From NCBI GenBank assembly GCA_013152895.1, contig JAADFN010000044.1, forward strand, positions 1 through 45,236: DNA of 45,236 bases. Direction: 5' to 3'. The stretch comes from Acidobacteriota bacterium (GTDB lineage Bacteria; Acidobacteriota; Thermoanaerobaculia; Thermoanaerobaculales; Sulfomarinibacteraceae). Both the position numbers and the translations under genes were made by a program. Below, in pieces: positions 11,150-20,028 of this stretch; position 1 is the first letter of the stretch; the number at the start of each line of letters is the position of its first letter. Under the pieces are notes generated by a model. That model saw only the letters and a program-made list of their open reading frames with translations, made no database searches and had not been told where the DNA came from.

Positions 11150-11898
11150 TCTTTCTCAAATCGAACGACGAGCTGCGGTTCATGGACCAGGCAAATCGCC
11201 TGGTTCATCAAGCGCTCGAGGCATCCCGCGAGGCCGCCAAGCCCGGCACGACGACGGCAGAGCTCGACACGCTCGCCGAGCGGATCATCAGGGAGGGCGG
11301 TGGCGAACCGGCCTTCAAGGGATATCGCGGCTTCCCATCGACGTTGTGCACATCGGTCAATGACGAGATCGTCCATGGGATTCCAAGCCGAAAGGTTCTC
11401 CTGAAGGAAGGCGATATTCTCAGCGTTGACTGTGGCGCCATCGTGCATGGATACTACGGCGATGCGGCCATCACCTTCCCCATCGGTCAGGTCAGTCCGG
11501 CGGCACAGAAGTTGATCGAGGTCACGAGGGCGTGTCTCGAGGATGCCGTGGCGCAGGTGAAGCCCGGGGGCCGGCTTGGAGATGTCGCGGCGGCGGTCCA
11601 GCTCCGGGCGGAAGGCGAAGGATTCGGCGTCGTTCGTGACTTTGTCGGACATGGGGTGGGCCGGGCTCTCCACGAGGACCCGCAGGTCCCGAACTATGGA
11701 AAGCCGGGTCACGGTCTGCAGCTCAAACCGGGGTTGGTCATAGCCATCGAACCGATGATTACCGAGGGAAGCTGGAAAATTCGGGTCGATGCTGATGGCT
11801 GGACAGCGAGGACGGAAGACGGTAAACTCGCAGCCCATTTTGAGTACTCGGTGGCCGTAACGGACCACGGCCACTGGGTTCTTGGACGCGAGGAGTAA
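11146..11898 (+). CDS. map: Type I methionine aminopeptidase
   Basis: [73 protein letters not shown]. Confidence 0.98.
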   Translation: MIFLKSNDELRFMDQANRLVHQALEASREAAKPGTTTAELDTLAERIIREGGGEPAFKGYRGFPSTLCTSVNDEIVHGIPSRKVLLKEGDILSVDCGAIVHGYYGDAAITFPIGQVSPAAQKLIEVTRACLEDAVAQVKPGGRLGDVAAAVQLRAEGEGFGVVRDFVGHGVGRALHEDPQVPNYGKPGHGLQLKPGLVIAIEPMITEGSWKIRVDADGWTARTEDGKLAAHFEYSVAVTDHGHWVLGREE

Positions 11899-11900
11899 GA

Positions 11901-12119
11901 ATGGCGAAGGAAGAAGCGATCGAAGTCGTTGCCACTGTGGTCGAGCCGTTACCGAACGCGATGTTCCGCGTGGAGCTTGAAAACGGGCACGAAGTCCTGG
12001 CCCATATCTCGGGCAAGATGCGGAAACACTTCATTCGGATTCTTCCGGGAGACAAGGTTCTGGTGGAGCTCTCGCCCTACGATTTGAAACGAGGGCGGAT
12101 CGTCTACCGCTACAAGTAA
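11901..12119 (+). CDS. infA: Translation initiation factor IF-1
   Basis: [71 protein letters not shown]. Confidence 0.98.
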   Translation: MAKEEAIEVVATVVEPLPNAMFRVELENGHEVLAHISGKMRKHFIRILPGDKVLVELSPYDLKRGRIVYRYK

Positions 12120-12137
12120 GAGTATAAGGGGGCGATG

Positions 12138-12251
12138 ATGAAAGTTCGTCCGTCGGTTCGAAAAATGTGTGCGAAGTGCAAGATAGTTCGCCGCAAAGGC
12201 GTGGTCCGGGTGATCTGCGAGAACCCGAAGCACAAGCAGCGTCAAGGTTGA
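12138..12251 (+). CDS. rpmJ: 50S ribosomal protein L36 (zinc-binding); too short for the supplied ORF track
   Basis: [40 protein letters not shown] 12135 or 12138; between infA and rpsM. Confidence 0.97.
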   Translation: MKVRPSVRKMCAKCKIVRRKGVVRVICENPKHKQRQG

Positions 12252-12266
12252 CCGGGGAGGTTCAAG

Positions 12267-12650
12267 GTGGCACGAATTGCAGGTGTTGATCTTCCGGCTG
12301 GAAAGCGCGTGGAGATTGGCTTGACGTATATCTACGGCATCGGCCGGAGCCGCGCCCAGGAGATTCTCCAGAAGGCCGGCGTCAACGAGGGGACCAAGGT
12401 CAAGGACCTTTCCGAGGATGAGGTGTTGCGTCTCCAGCGGGTCATCCAGGATGAGGGACGGGTTGAAGGTGATCTCCGTAAGGAAGTCGCCATGAACATC
12501 AAGCGGCTGATCGAGGTGGGATGTTACCGCGGCATCCGTCACCGTCGCGGCCTGCCGGTACGGGGGCAACGGACGCACACCAACGCCCGGACGCGAAAAG
12601 GTCCCCGCCGCGCCGCTGTCGCAAGCAAGAAAAAGGCCGGGAAGAAGTAG
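12267..12650 (+). CDS. rpsM: 30S ribosomal protein S13
   Basis: [33 protein letters not shown]...[29 protein letters not shown]. Confidence 0.98.
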   Translation: MARIAGVDLPAGKRVEIGLTYIYGIGRSRAQEILQKAGVNEGTKVKDLSEDEVLRLQRVIQDEGRVEGDLRKEVAMNIKRLIEVGCYRGIRHRRGLPVRGQRTHTNARTRKGPRRAAVASKKKAGKK

Positions 12651-12664
12651 CGAGGAGCTTGAAA

Positions 12665-13060
12665 ATGGCAAAGGACCGAAAAGGTGCGCACAAGCCACGG
12701 CGCGAACGGAAGAATATTCCGCACGCGGTGGCACATATTCACGCCACGTTCAACAACACGATCATTACTTTTTCTGATCCGACGGGGGCAGCCATCTGCT
12801 GGTCGTCAGGCGGGAAGATCGGGTACAAGGGCTCACGGAAGGGAACGCCATACGCGGCCCAGCTGGCTGCACGGGGCGCCGCCGAGGATGCCCAGAGCAA
12901 TGGCGTCAGGAGCGTCGATGTCATGGTCAAGGGCCCCGGCCCCGGCAGGGAATCGGCGATCCGCGCCGTTGCGGCGTCCGGCTTGGAGGTTCGCTCCATC
13001 CGTGACGTGACGCCGATTCCCCACAATGGATGCCGGCCCCGTAAGCGGCGCCGGGTTTAG
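12665..13060 (+). CDS. rpsK: 30S ribosomal protein S11
   Basis: [34 protein letters not shown]...[43 protein letters not shown]. Confidence 0.98.
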   Translation: MAKDRKGAHKPRRERKNIPHAVAHIHATFNNTIITFSDPTGAAICWSSGGKIGYKGSRKGTPYAAQLAARGAAEDAQSNGVRSVDVMVKGPGPGRESAIRAVAASGLEVRSIRDVTPIPHNGCRPRKRRRV

Positions 13061-13077
13061 GGAAGAAGGAGTGAACA

Positions 13078-13707
13078 TTGGCACGCTATAGAGGTCCGGT
13101 TTGTCGGCTGTGTCGCCGTGAAGGCATGAAGTTGTTTCTCAAGGGAGAGCGCTGTTTCAAGGAGAAGTGCGCCATCGAACGGCGGAACGTCCCCCCCGGG
13201 CAGCACGGGGGCAGGCGACGGAGGAAAGTCCAGAATTACGGCCTGCAGCTCCGCGAGAAGCAGAAGCTCCGCCGTGTGTATGGCCTGCTGGAAGGCCAGT
13301 TCCACCGGACGTTCGTCGACGCGTCCCGCCGCAAGGGCGTGACGGGCGACAACCTGCTCCGGCTTCTCGAGCTGCGGCTCGATAACGTTGTGTACTCGCT
13401 AGGGTTTGCAACGTCACGCAACCAGGCCAGGCAGCTCGTTCGTCACGGTCATCTCAGGGTGGATGGTAAACGGGTCAACATCCCGTCGTTCCAGGTCCGG
13501 CCGGGGATGGAGATTTCAATCGCCGAAAAGAGCCGCAAGAACACCCAGGTTCAGGAAGCGATGGAATTTGCGCAGGGACGCGGGGTTCCGGCATGGCTCG
13601 AGCTCGACATGAATGCCTTTACGGGCAAGGTGCTCGAGCTTCCAACACGGGAAGATATCCGAATCCCAGTTCAGGAGCAGCTCATCGTCGAGCTGTACTC
13701 CAGGTAA
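13078..13707 (+). CDS. rpsD: 30S ribosomal protein S4 (Cys-containing form)
   Basis: TTG start: [44 protein letters not shown]4 RNA-binding motif [38 protein letters not shown]. Confidence 0.97.
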   Translation: MARYRGPVCRLCRREGMKLFLKGERCFKEKCAIERRNVPPGQHGGRRRRKVQNYGLQLREKQKLRRVYGLLEGQFHRTFVDASRRKGVTGDNLLRLLELRLDNVVYSLGFATSRNQARQLVRHGHLRVDGKRVNIPSFQVRPGMEISIAEKSRKNTQVQEAMEFAQGRGVPAWLELDMNAFTGKVLELPTREDIRIPVQEQLIVELYSR

Positions 13708-13719
13708 GGCGGAGGCCGT

Positions 13720-14682
13720 ATGATTTGGCAGAATTTTCAGCGCCCCGCCCAGGTCACGATCGACTCGGAAACCCAGACCGACACCTATGCCCGTTTTGTA
13801 GCTCAGCCTTTTGAACGAGGGTGGGGAACGACGGTCGGGAACGCCCTGCGGCGGGCCCTCCTCTCGTCCATTACGGGCGCGTCGATTACGGCCGTCAAGA
13901 TCGAGGGTGTCGAGCACGAGTTCTCCGCGGTTCCCGGTGTTGTCGAGGATGCGACCGATCTCATGCTCAACCTCAAGAAAGTTCCGCTCGTGCTTCATGG
14001 AACCGAGCCGGTCTTCCTGACGCTTGACGCCAAGGGCTCCGGCGAGGTGAAGGCCGGACAGTTCGCCGGTGGACATAACGTCGAGATCACGGATCCGGAC
14101 GTTCACATCGCCACGCTCTCGTCCGACGGGCACCTCCACATGGTCGTGCGGGTCGCCCAGGGCCGGAGCTACGTTCCGGCGGAACAGAACCAGACCGAAG
14201 ATCTCGACACGGGCTTTATTCCCCTTGATTCCGCCCATTCGCCCGTTCGGAAGGCCAACTTCCGCGTCGAGATGGCGCGGCTCGGACAGATGACGAACTA
14301 TGAGCGGCTCGTGATCGAAGTGTGGACCAATGGTACCGTCACCCCCCAGGAGGCTCTGAGCCAGGCCGCGCGGCTCATCCAGGGGCACATGGCAATCTAC
14401 GCCCAGATCGGGGAAGAAATCGCTCCTGCCGAGGTTGTAGACGATCTCAAGGCTCTTGGAGAAGAGGAGAGCATCCTCGACCGCGAGATCGAGACGCTGG
14501 ACCTTTCGATTCGATCGTTGAATTGCTTGAAGAATGCAGACATCAAAACACTTCGTGATCTGGTCAGCCGGACCGAAGCCAACATGACCGAGATTCGTAA
14601 CTTCGGCGAGAAATCCCTCAAGGAAGTTCGGGAAAAGCTCGAAGCGCTCGGTCTCGGCTTCGGCATGAAGCTGGACCTGTAA
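13720..14682 (+). CDS. rpoA: DNA-directed RNA polymerase subunit alpha
   Basis: FVAQPFERGWGTTVGNALRRALLSSITGASITAVKIEGVEHEFS; C-terminal LDLSIRSLNCLKNADIKTLRDLVSRTEANMTEIRNFGEKSLKEV. Confidence 0.98.
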   Translation: MIWQNFQRPAQVTIDSETQTDTYARFVAQPFERGWGTTVGNALRRALLSSITGASITAVKIEGVEHEFSAVPGVVEDATDLMLNLKKVPLVLHGTEPVFLTLDAKGSGEVKAGQFAGGHNVEITDPDVHIATLSSDGHLHMVVRVAQGRSYVPAEQNQTEDLDTGFIPLDSAHSPVRKANFRVEMARLGQMTNYERLVIEVWTNGTVTPQEALSQAARLIQGHMAIYAQIGEEIAPAEVVDDLKALGEEESILDREIETLDLSIRSLNCLKNADIKTLRDLVSRTEANMTEIRNFGEKSLKEVREKLEALGLGFGMKLDL

Positions 14683-14702
14683 GCGGCGGACGGAGAAGGC
14701 AC

Positions 14703-15275
14703 ATGCGACATCGAGTTCATGGACGCAAGCTCGGCAGGACGACGGCGCATCGAAAGGCGCTGTTCCGGAATCAGCTCATCGCGCTGTTCACGCATGAGCG
14801 CATCATCACGACCGTGGCGAAGGCAAAAGAGCTCCGGCCCGTGGCCGAGCGGATGGTGACGTTGGCTGCCAGCGGGAGTCTCCCCGCACGCCGTCGTGTC
14901 GCCACGATGGTCCCCGACAAGGCGATCGTGAAGCGGCTCTTCGAGGAGATCGCGCCGCGTTTCGCCGACCGGCCGGGCGGGTACACCCGTATCGTTCGTG
15001 TTGGCCCCCGACGGGGTGACGGCGCCGAGCTGGCCGTGATCGAATTCATCGATTACACCCCTTCGAAGAAGGGTGAGAGCGAACAGAGCTCGAAGGCCTC
15101 GTTGATGGATCGTGCCCGCGGTATGTTTGGCGGGAAGAAGGCCACGTCCGGCGACGAGACCGTGGCGGCGCCTGCCGAAGCGGAAGCGGCGCCGGAAATC
15201 GAGGATGCCGCAGAGGAGCCAGTCGCGGAGCCCGAAGAGGCCCAGGAGCCGGAAGGGGACGACGAGCCCGCATGA
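14703..15275 (+). CDS. rplQ: 50S ribosomal protein L17 with an acidic C-terminal extension
   Basis: MRHRVHGRKLGRTTAHRKALFRNQLIALFTHERIITTVAKAKELRPVAERMVTLA; tail AEAEAAPEIEDAAEEPVAEPEEAQEPEGDDEPA. Confidence 0.97.
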   Translation: MRHRVHGRKLGRTTAHRKALFRNQLIALFTHERIITTVAKAKELRPVAERMVTLAASGSLPARRRVATMVPDKAIVKRLFEEIAPRFADRPGGYTRIVRVGPRRGDGAELAVIEFIDYTPSKKGESEQSSKASLMDRARGMFGGKKATSGDETVAAPAEAEAAPEIEDAAEEPVAEPEEAQEPEGDDEPA

Positions 15276-15401
15276 TCATCATCCCGGTGGTGTAACTGAT
15301 GCACCGAACCGTGGCGCGGCAGCGGCCGCAAAGGGGCGTGGAAGTGCCCCCCGGGTACCGTTTAGCGCATCGCAACGGCCTGTACATGCTAGACTAGCGG
15401 C

Positions 15402-16523
15402 ATGTCACCCATCGAGGTCTTCAGCCTCCCCCTGGAAGAGCTCGAGCCGTTTCTCAACCGGCAGCGTTACTCGGTATTCATGCCGGTTCGGCTCAAGGTT
15501 GACGCTTTTTTGCGCGAGATTCTCAGCAAGGCAAACGATTTCGTTCCGTCTCAGGCCGGATCGATCGTCATGGACAAACCGTTGGAACGCGGGCGGGCCA
15601 GCTCCGAGACGAGCCTGCACTTCGTCGCAGCCTATGGACCCTCCTCCGGTCAGCTGCTGGGCAAGACCCTCCCTGCGGACCGGGGGGTCATGGGATACGT
15701 CTACAGGACCGGGAAGGCGTACCTGATGGACAACCCGGCCAAGGATCCGAATTTCTTCCAGGACTTCGACCAGACGCACGGGTTCACCACCCAGAGCGTT
15801 GTCGCCGTGCCGATCCGGATCGAACGGACGGTGTGCGGCGTTCTCGAGATGGTCAACCGCTCCGACGGCGAGCGTTTCACGCAGAAGGACCTCCAGCTCC
15901 TCGAGGTTTTCGCCAGGTACACCTCGGTCTTCATCGAGAATCTTCTCGATGCGCAGCGAGCCAACGAGATGGCGCGCCGCGACGATCTGACCGGTTTGTA
16001 CAACGATCGTTTCTTTCATCACCGGCTGACCGAGGACCTGATCCGGGCCGACATCACGGACTCTTCCGTCGCCCTCCTTTTCCTGGATCTCGACAACTTC
16101 AAGGACGTCAACGACACGCACGGCCACCTGGCGGGCTCCCAGGTTCTCAAGGAGTTCGGGTACCTCTTGCGCAAGACGATTCCCGACGAGAGGGCGACGC
16201 TGGCCCGGTACGGCGGCGACGAGTTCGTGGTGATCCTGGCCGACTGCGGGCTCGAAGGCGCCCTCGACGCGGCGGAGAGGATCCGTGAAGCGTTGCGCGG
16301 TACGATCTTCCTCCAGGGGACCTACACCTGGTCGGAGGGCCCGGTGGACTGGCGGCGTGCGCTGACGTGCTCGATGGGCATCGCGGTGTACCCGGTTCAC
16401 GTTCCACGGGAAGGGACCACCGATCTGAGGAAGAACCTCCTGTTGCGCGCGGCTGACCGCGCGATGTACGTGGCCAAGGAGGCCGGCAAGGACCGGATGC
16501 AGATTGCCGAGGAATTCCTCTGA
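15402..16523 (+). CDS. GAF-domain diguanylate cyclase (GGDEF)
   Basis: GAF-like N-terminus (GKTLPADRGVMGYVYRTGKAYLMDNPAKDPNF...VVAVPI); DDLTGLYNDRFFHHRL, FLDLDNFKDVNDTHGH, RYGGDEFVVIL. Confidence 0.92.
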   Translation: MSPIEVFSLPLEELEPFLNRQRYSVFMPVRLKVDAFLREILSKANDFVPSQAGSIVMDKPLERGRASSETSLHFVAAYGPSSGQLLGKTLPADRGVMGYVYRTGKAYLMDNPAKDPNFFQDFDQTHGFTTQSVVAVPIRIERTVCGVLEMVNRSDGERFTQKDLQLLEVFARYTSVFIENLLDAQRANEMARRDDLTGLYNDRFFHHRLTEDLIRADITDSSVALLFLDLDNFKDVNDTHGHLAGSQVLKEFGYLLRKTIPDERATLARYGGDEFVVILADCGLEGALDAAERIREALRGTIFLQGTYTWSEGPVDWRRALTCSMGIAVYPVHVPREGTTDLRKNLLLRAADRAMYVAKEAGKDRMQIAEEFL

Positions 16524-16701
16524 TTTTCCAGGTACCGCCCGAGATATGCCAGTTTGGCAGAATCGCCTCCGGACGGCCCCCGGCCGTGGCGGCAATGCCG
16601 TATCGTCCGGACCTTTTCAAGGCATACATGCCCGCCCGAAGTGCCGCTCGCATCGGGCTTGGCGTGATGCGCGGCGCGAACAGTCCGATGAGAATCTCTC
16701 A

Positions 16702-16717
16702 TGGCAAGAGAATTGCT
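16702..16717 (+). promoter_or_regulatory. Candidate sigma-54 (-24/-12) promoter upstream of the htrA-like gene
   Basis: TGGCAAG-agaa-TTGCT; GG and GC dinucleotides 12 nt apart; 66 bp before the ATG at 16783. Confidence 0.6.
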
Positions 16718-16782
16718 TAGACGAGCGATGTGTTGAGCACAGTGGAGGCCCATTCCGGGTTTCCCATGTCAGGAGGTGAAAG

Positions 16783-18294
16783 ATGAAGCAGAAGCAGATG
16801 GGTGCGTTCTCGCTGGCCGCTATCGTGGTGGCGGCGGTTCTCTTCGGAATGGTGTTGTCCGGTGGTTTGAACCTGACGACCCGGGCCAATGCGGGCCGCA
16901 CGGCTCAGGTCCAGGCGCCGGCCGCGAGCACGGCGCCCCGGGTGGCGCCCGACTTCGCTGACCTGGCCGCGCGCGTCGTCCCGTCCGTCGTCTCGGTTTT
17001 CGCAAAAGACGTGATCAAGCCCGGGAGCCAGCGGGCCGGCCGGCGGGGGATGCCCCAGGATCCGTTCCACTTCTTTTTCGGGCCGTTCTTCGGGCCAAAC
17101 CGGCAGCAGGGTCCGATCGTTCAACGCTCGGCGGGCTCCGGCTTCTTCATTTCTCCGGATGGAGAGATTCTGACCAACAACCACGTCGTCGCGAACGCCA
17201 CCGAGCTCGAGATCGAAACGACCGGTGGCGACCGGTACAGCGTCAAGGTCGTCGGGCGGGATCCAGCGACAGATATCGCGGTGATCCGGATCAAGAAGCC
17301 CGATCGTAAATACCCGGCTCTGAAGCTGGGCGATTCCGACGCGGCCCGTCAAGGCGAATGGGTAATGGCCGTCGGGAATCCGCTCAACATGCCGCACACC
17401 GTCACCGTGGGAGTGGTCTCCGCCAAGGGCCGGGTGCTGGGTATTTCAGATACGTCGTTCGAGAACTTTATCCAGACGGATGCGGCGATCAATCCGGGGA
17501 ACTCCGGTGGCCCGCTTGTCGACCTTCGTGGCGAAGTGATCGGCATCAACACGGCGATCAGCGCCCAGGGACAGAACATCGGGTTCGCCGTGCCGATCAA
17601 CACGGTCAAGTTGATCCTTCCCCAGCTGGAGAGCCATGGGAAGGTCGTGCGCGGCTACCTCGGCGTGACGGTGCGCAACATCAACGAGGAAATCCAGAAG
17701 GCGTTTGGTTTGAAGGACCGCAAGGGCGCTTTGATCGAGGAGGTTCTTCCGGGGCACGCCGCCGACAAGGCGGGGCTCAAGCACGGTGATGTCGTCATCG
17801 GCATCAACGGTCATCCCATCACGGATACCCGCGTGTTGATCGACCGGGTCTCCGCGACGCCCCCCGGCAAGACGGTTCGTCTCAAGGTGTTGCGCAACGG
17901 AAAGGCGTTGACGATCCCCGTCAAGCTGGAAGAGCGAAAGATCGATGAGAGCGGACGTGGGAAGGGGCACAGCTCGAACGCGACCCCGGAGAGCGTGTCC
18001 GAGCGGGTCGGCATCACGGTGGCTCCGCTGACGCCCGACGTCCGTCAGTACTTCGGTATCGATAACAACGTCAAGGGCGTTGTCGTCACGAAGGTCAATC
18101 CGATTTCGCCGGCTGCCGACGCCGGGCTCGGTCGGGGCGATGTGATCACCGAAGTTGACGGGCATTCGATCGGCTCAGTGGATCAGCTCAAGGGCGCTGT
18201 GGCGAAGGTCAAGAAGGGCGGCTACCTCAGACTGTACGTCATGCGTCCGAAAGCCGGGAGGTCGTTCTACGCCATCCTCAAGCTCGTGAAGTAG
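16783..18294 (+). CDS. Periplasmic serine protease, HtrA/DegP family, with two PDZ domains
   Basis: N-terminal hydrophobic segment; triad EILTNNHVVA / DPATDIAVIRI / INPGNSGGPLVDLRG; two PDZ-like segments; SD AGGAGGTGAAAG. Confidence 0.96.
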   Translation: MKQKQMGAFSLAAIVVAAVLFGMVLSGGLNLTTRANAGRTAQVQAPAASTAPRVAPDFADLAARVVPSVVSVFAKDVIKPGSQRAGRRGMPQDPFHFFFGPFFGPNRQQGPIVQRSAGSGFFISPDGEILTNNHVVANATELEIETTGGDRYSVKVVGRDPATDIAVIRIKKPDRKYPALKLGDSDAARQGEWVMAVGNPLNMPHTVTVGVVSAKGRVLGISDTSFENFIQTDAAINPGNSGGPLVDLRGEVIGINTAISAQGQNIGFAVPINTVKLILPQLESHGKVVRGYLGVTVRNINEEIQKAFGLKDRKGALIEEVLPGHAADKAGLKHGDVVIGINGHPITDTRVLIDRVSATPPGKTVRLKVLRNGKALTIPVKLEERKIDESGRGKGHSSNATPESVSERVGITVAPLTPDVRQYFGIDNNVKGVVVTKVNPISPAADAGLGRGDVITEVDGHSIGSVDQLKGAVAKVKKGGYLRLYVMRPKAGRSFYAILKLVK

Positions 18295-18316
18295 GCCGCA
18301 ACGGGCCGTGACGTCA

Positions 18317-18351
18317 GGCGGGTCCCGGACGGCCGGGGCCCGCCCTTTTCT
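18317..18351 (+). terminator. Intrinsic terminator after the htrA-like gene
   Basis: ggcgggtcccgg-acgg-ccggggcccgcc stem (12 bp with one G-U) followed by cttttctt. Confidence 0.85.
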
Positions 18352-18393
18352 TCCCGGTTGCGCTGGGGCAGAATCGGTACGCGAGGTGGGTTC

Positions 18394-19461
18394 ATGAAGA
18401 TCGTCGCCGCCATGTCAGGTGGAGTGGACTCTTCGGTTGCCGCATTGAAACTGGTGCGGGCGGGCCACGACGTTACAGGAGTGTTCTTTCGTCTCGTGGA
18501 TCCGCTCGGGGAGGGGGGGTCGCGGTGCTGCTCTCCCCGGGACAGGGAAGACGCGCATCGTGCCGCGGAGCGCCTGGGGATCGAGCTTGACGAGGAATGC
18601 CTCTCACGGCGTTTTTTCGACGAGGTGTTCGAGGCGTCGCTGAGCGCCTATGCCCGCGGCCTGACCCCGAACCCGTGCGTGATCTGCAACCGGAAGATCA
18701 AGTTCGCGGAGCTGGTGCACGTTGCGGATGAGCTCGGGGCGGACCGCGTGGCGACGGGTCACTTCGCGAGGGTCGAACGAAGCGGCGACGGCACGGCGCA
18801 CCTGCTGCGGGCGGCCGATCGATCGAAAGACCAGTCGTACTTTCTCCACAGGATCGGTCAGGATGTCCTGTCGAGGACGCTGTTCCCCGTGGGCGGGATG
18901 TCCAAGGAAGAGGTCCGGGAGCTGGCCAGGGCGGCCGGGCTGGCCCAGGCGGAGAAGGCCGAGAGCCAGGAGCTGTGCTTCGTGCCCGAGGGGACGTCCT
19001 ACGCGGATCTCGTGGAGAGTTGGGTTCCGGACCTGATCAGGCCCGGCGCGATCGTCGATCGTGACGGCCGTCGACGGGGCGAGCACGGTGGCATTCACCG
19101 GTTCACGATCGGCCAGAGGCGAGGGCTCGGTATTTCGTCCGATGCGCCTCTCTACGTCGTGGAGCTCGATTCTGAAACGGCGACCGTGGTCGTTGGTGGT
19201 CCGGACGATCTGCTGCGCACGCGGATCCGGGCGTACGATCTGACGTGGGTCGCCGGAGAGCCGCCGTCCGACGTGTTTACGTGTACGGTCCAGGTTCGCT
19301 CGCGGCACCGTGGGACCCCCGCGGAGGTGCGCGTGCAGGGTGGAACCGCGGACATCGAGCTTGCTGAGCCGGTCCGCGCGCCCGCGCCGGGCCAGGCGGC
19401 CGTGCTCTACAACGGCGACGAGGTCTTGGGTGGGGGCTGGATCGCCGGCCCGCACCGATGA
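18394..19461 (+). CDS. mnmA: tRNA 2-thiouridine(34) synthase MnmA
   Basis: KIVAAMSGGVDSSVAALKL (PP-loop), SRCCSPRDREDAHRAAERLGI, GLTPNPCVICNRKIKF, ATGHFARV, SKDQSYFL, ESQELCFVPEG. Confidence 0.96.
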   Translation: MKIVAAMSGGVDSSVAALKLVRAGHDVTGVFFRLVDPLGEGGSRCCSPRDREDAHRAAERLGIELDEECLSRRFFDEVFEASLSAYARGLTPNPCVICNRKIKFAELVHVADELGADRVATGHFARVERSGDGTAHLLRAADRSKDQSYFLHRIGQDVLSRTLFPVGGMSKEEVRELARAAGLAQAEKAESQELCFVPEGTSYADLVESWVPDLIRPGAIVDRDGRRRGEHGGIHRFTIGQRRGLGISSDAPLYVVELDSETATVVVGGPDDLLRTRIRAYDLTWVAGEPPSDVFTCTVQVRSRHRGTPAEVRVQGGTADIELAEPVRAPAPGQAAVLYNGDEVLGGGWIAGPHR

Positions 19462-19486
19462 TGCGGCGCGGAGGACCGGCGAGGGA

Positions 19487-19792
19487 TCAGTTGGCCGTTG
19501 GATTCTCCGGACCGGTTGGAACCGGGGGCTCGGAGATCGCGCCGTACGTCTCTTCGTACATCTTGAGGTTGTGCGTGAGCGCCCGGAGCATCTGCTTGGC
19601 CTGAAACGGGGTCATCAGCACGCGGGCCACGACCGGGATGTCGGCCCTTCCCGGGAGCGTGCGTCCGAAATCCATGACCACTTCGGAGTAGTTGTGCGCG
19701 ATGCTGACGAAGTTCGAGTACGTTCCAAGCGCGGCTTCCGGCGTCAACGTGAGCTTCGGCGCCTGCGGCGGCACGTTCGGTGAATCACTCAT
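19487..19792 (-). CDS. DUF3467 domain-containing protein
   Basis: TPEAALGTYSNFVSIAHNYSEVVMDFGRTLPGR...VARVLMTPFQAKQMLRALTHNLKMYEETYG. Confidence 0.88.
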   Translation of the reverse strand: MSDSPNVPPQAPKLTLTPEAALGTYSNFVSIAHNYSEVVMDFGRTLPGRADIPVVARVLMTPFQAKQMLRALTHNLKMYEETYGAISEPPVPTGPENPTAN

Positions 19793-20028
19793 GGCATCCT
19801 CCAGCGGTCATTGTATCTCCAACGGCCGCATCGTGGTCCTCGGGATCCGTCACGGGGGTTCGTGTGCGGGGGAGGTCGCGATGTGCGGTTGCAGGCGATT
19901 CCTGTCATGCAGCCATGTGACTGGGATGGACCCGCTTCCAGCGTCGGGGGAGGAGGAGCTCCGGGCTTTCAACGGTCTCGCGGACGGGGGACCCCAGCGG
20001 TGTACGCGGCTGTGTTAGAGTACCGGCC

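Noticed and set aside
12269-12282. TGGCACGAATTGCA, sigma-54-like string at the rpsM start
   Set aside because: Spacing between the halves is 2 nt too short, and it lies inside rpsM within a ribosomal operon.
19692-20018. 108-aa plus-strand ORF between the DUF3467 gene and the lolA-like gene
   Set aside because: Overlaps the DUF3467 gene antisense and shows no domain or SD.
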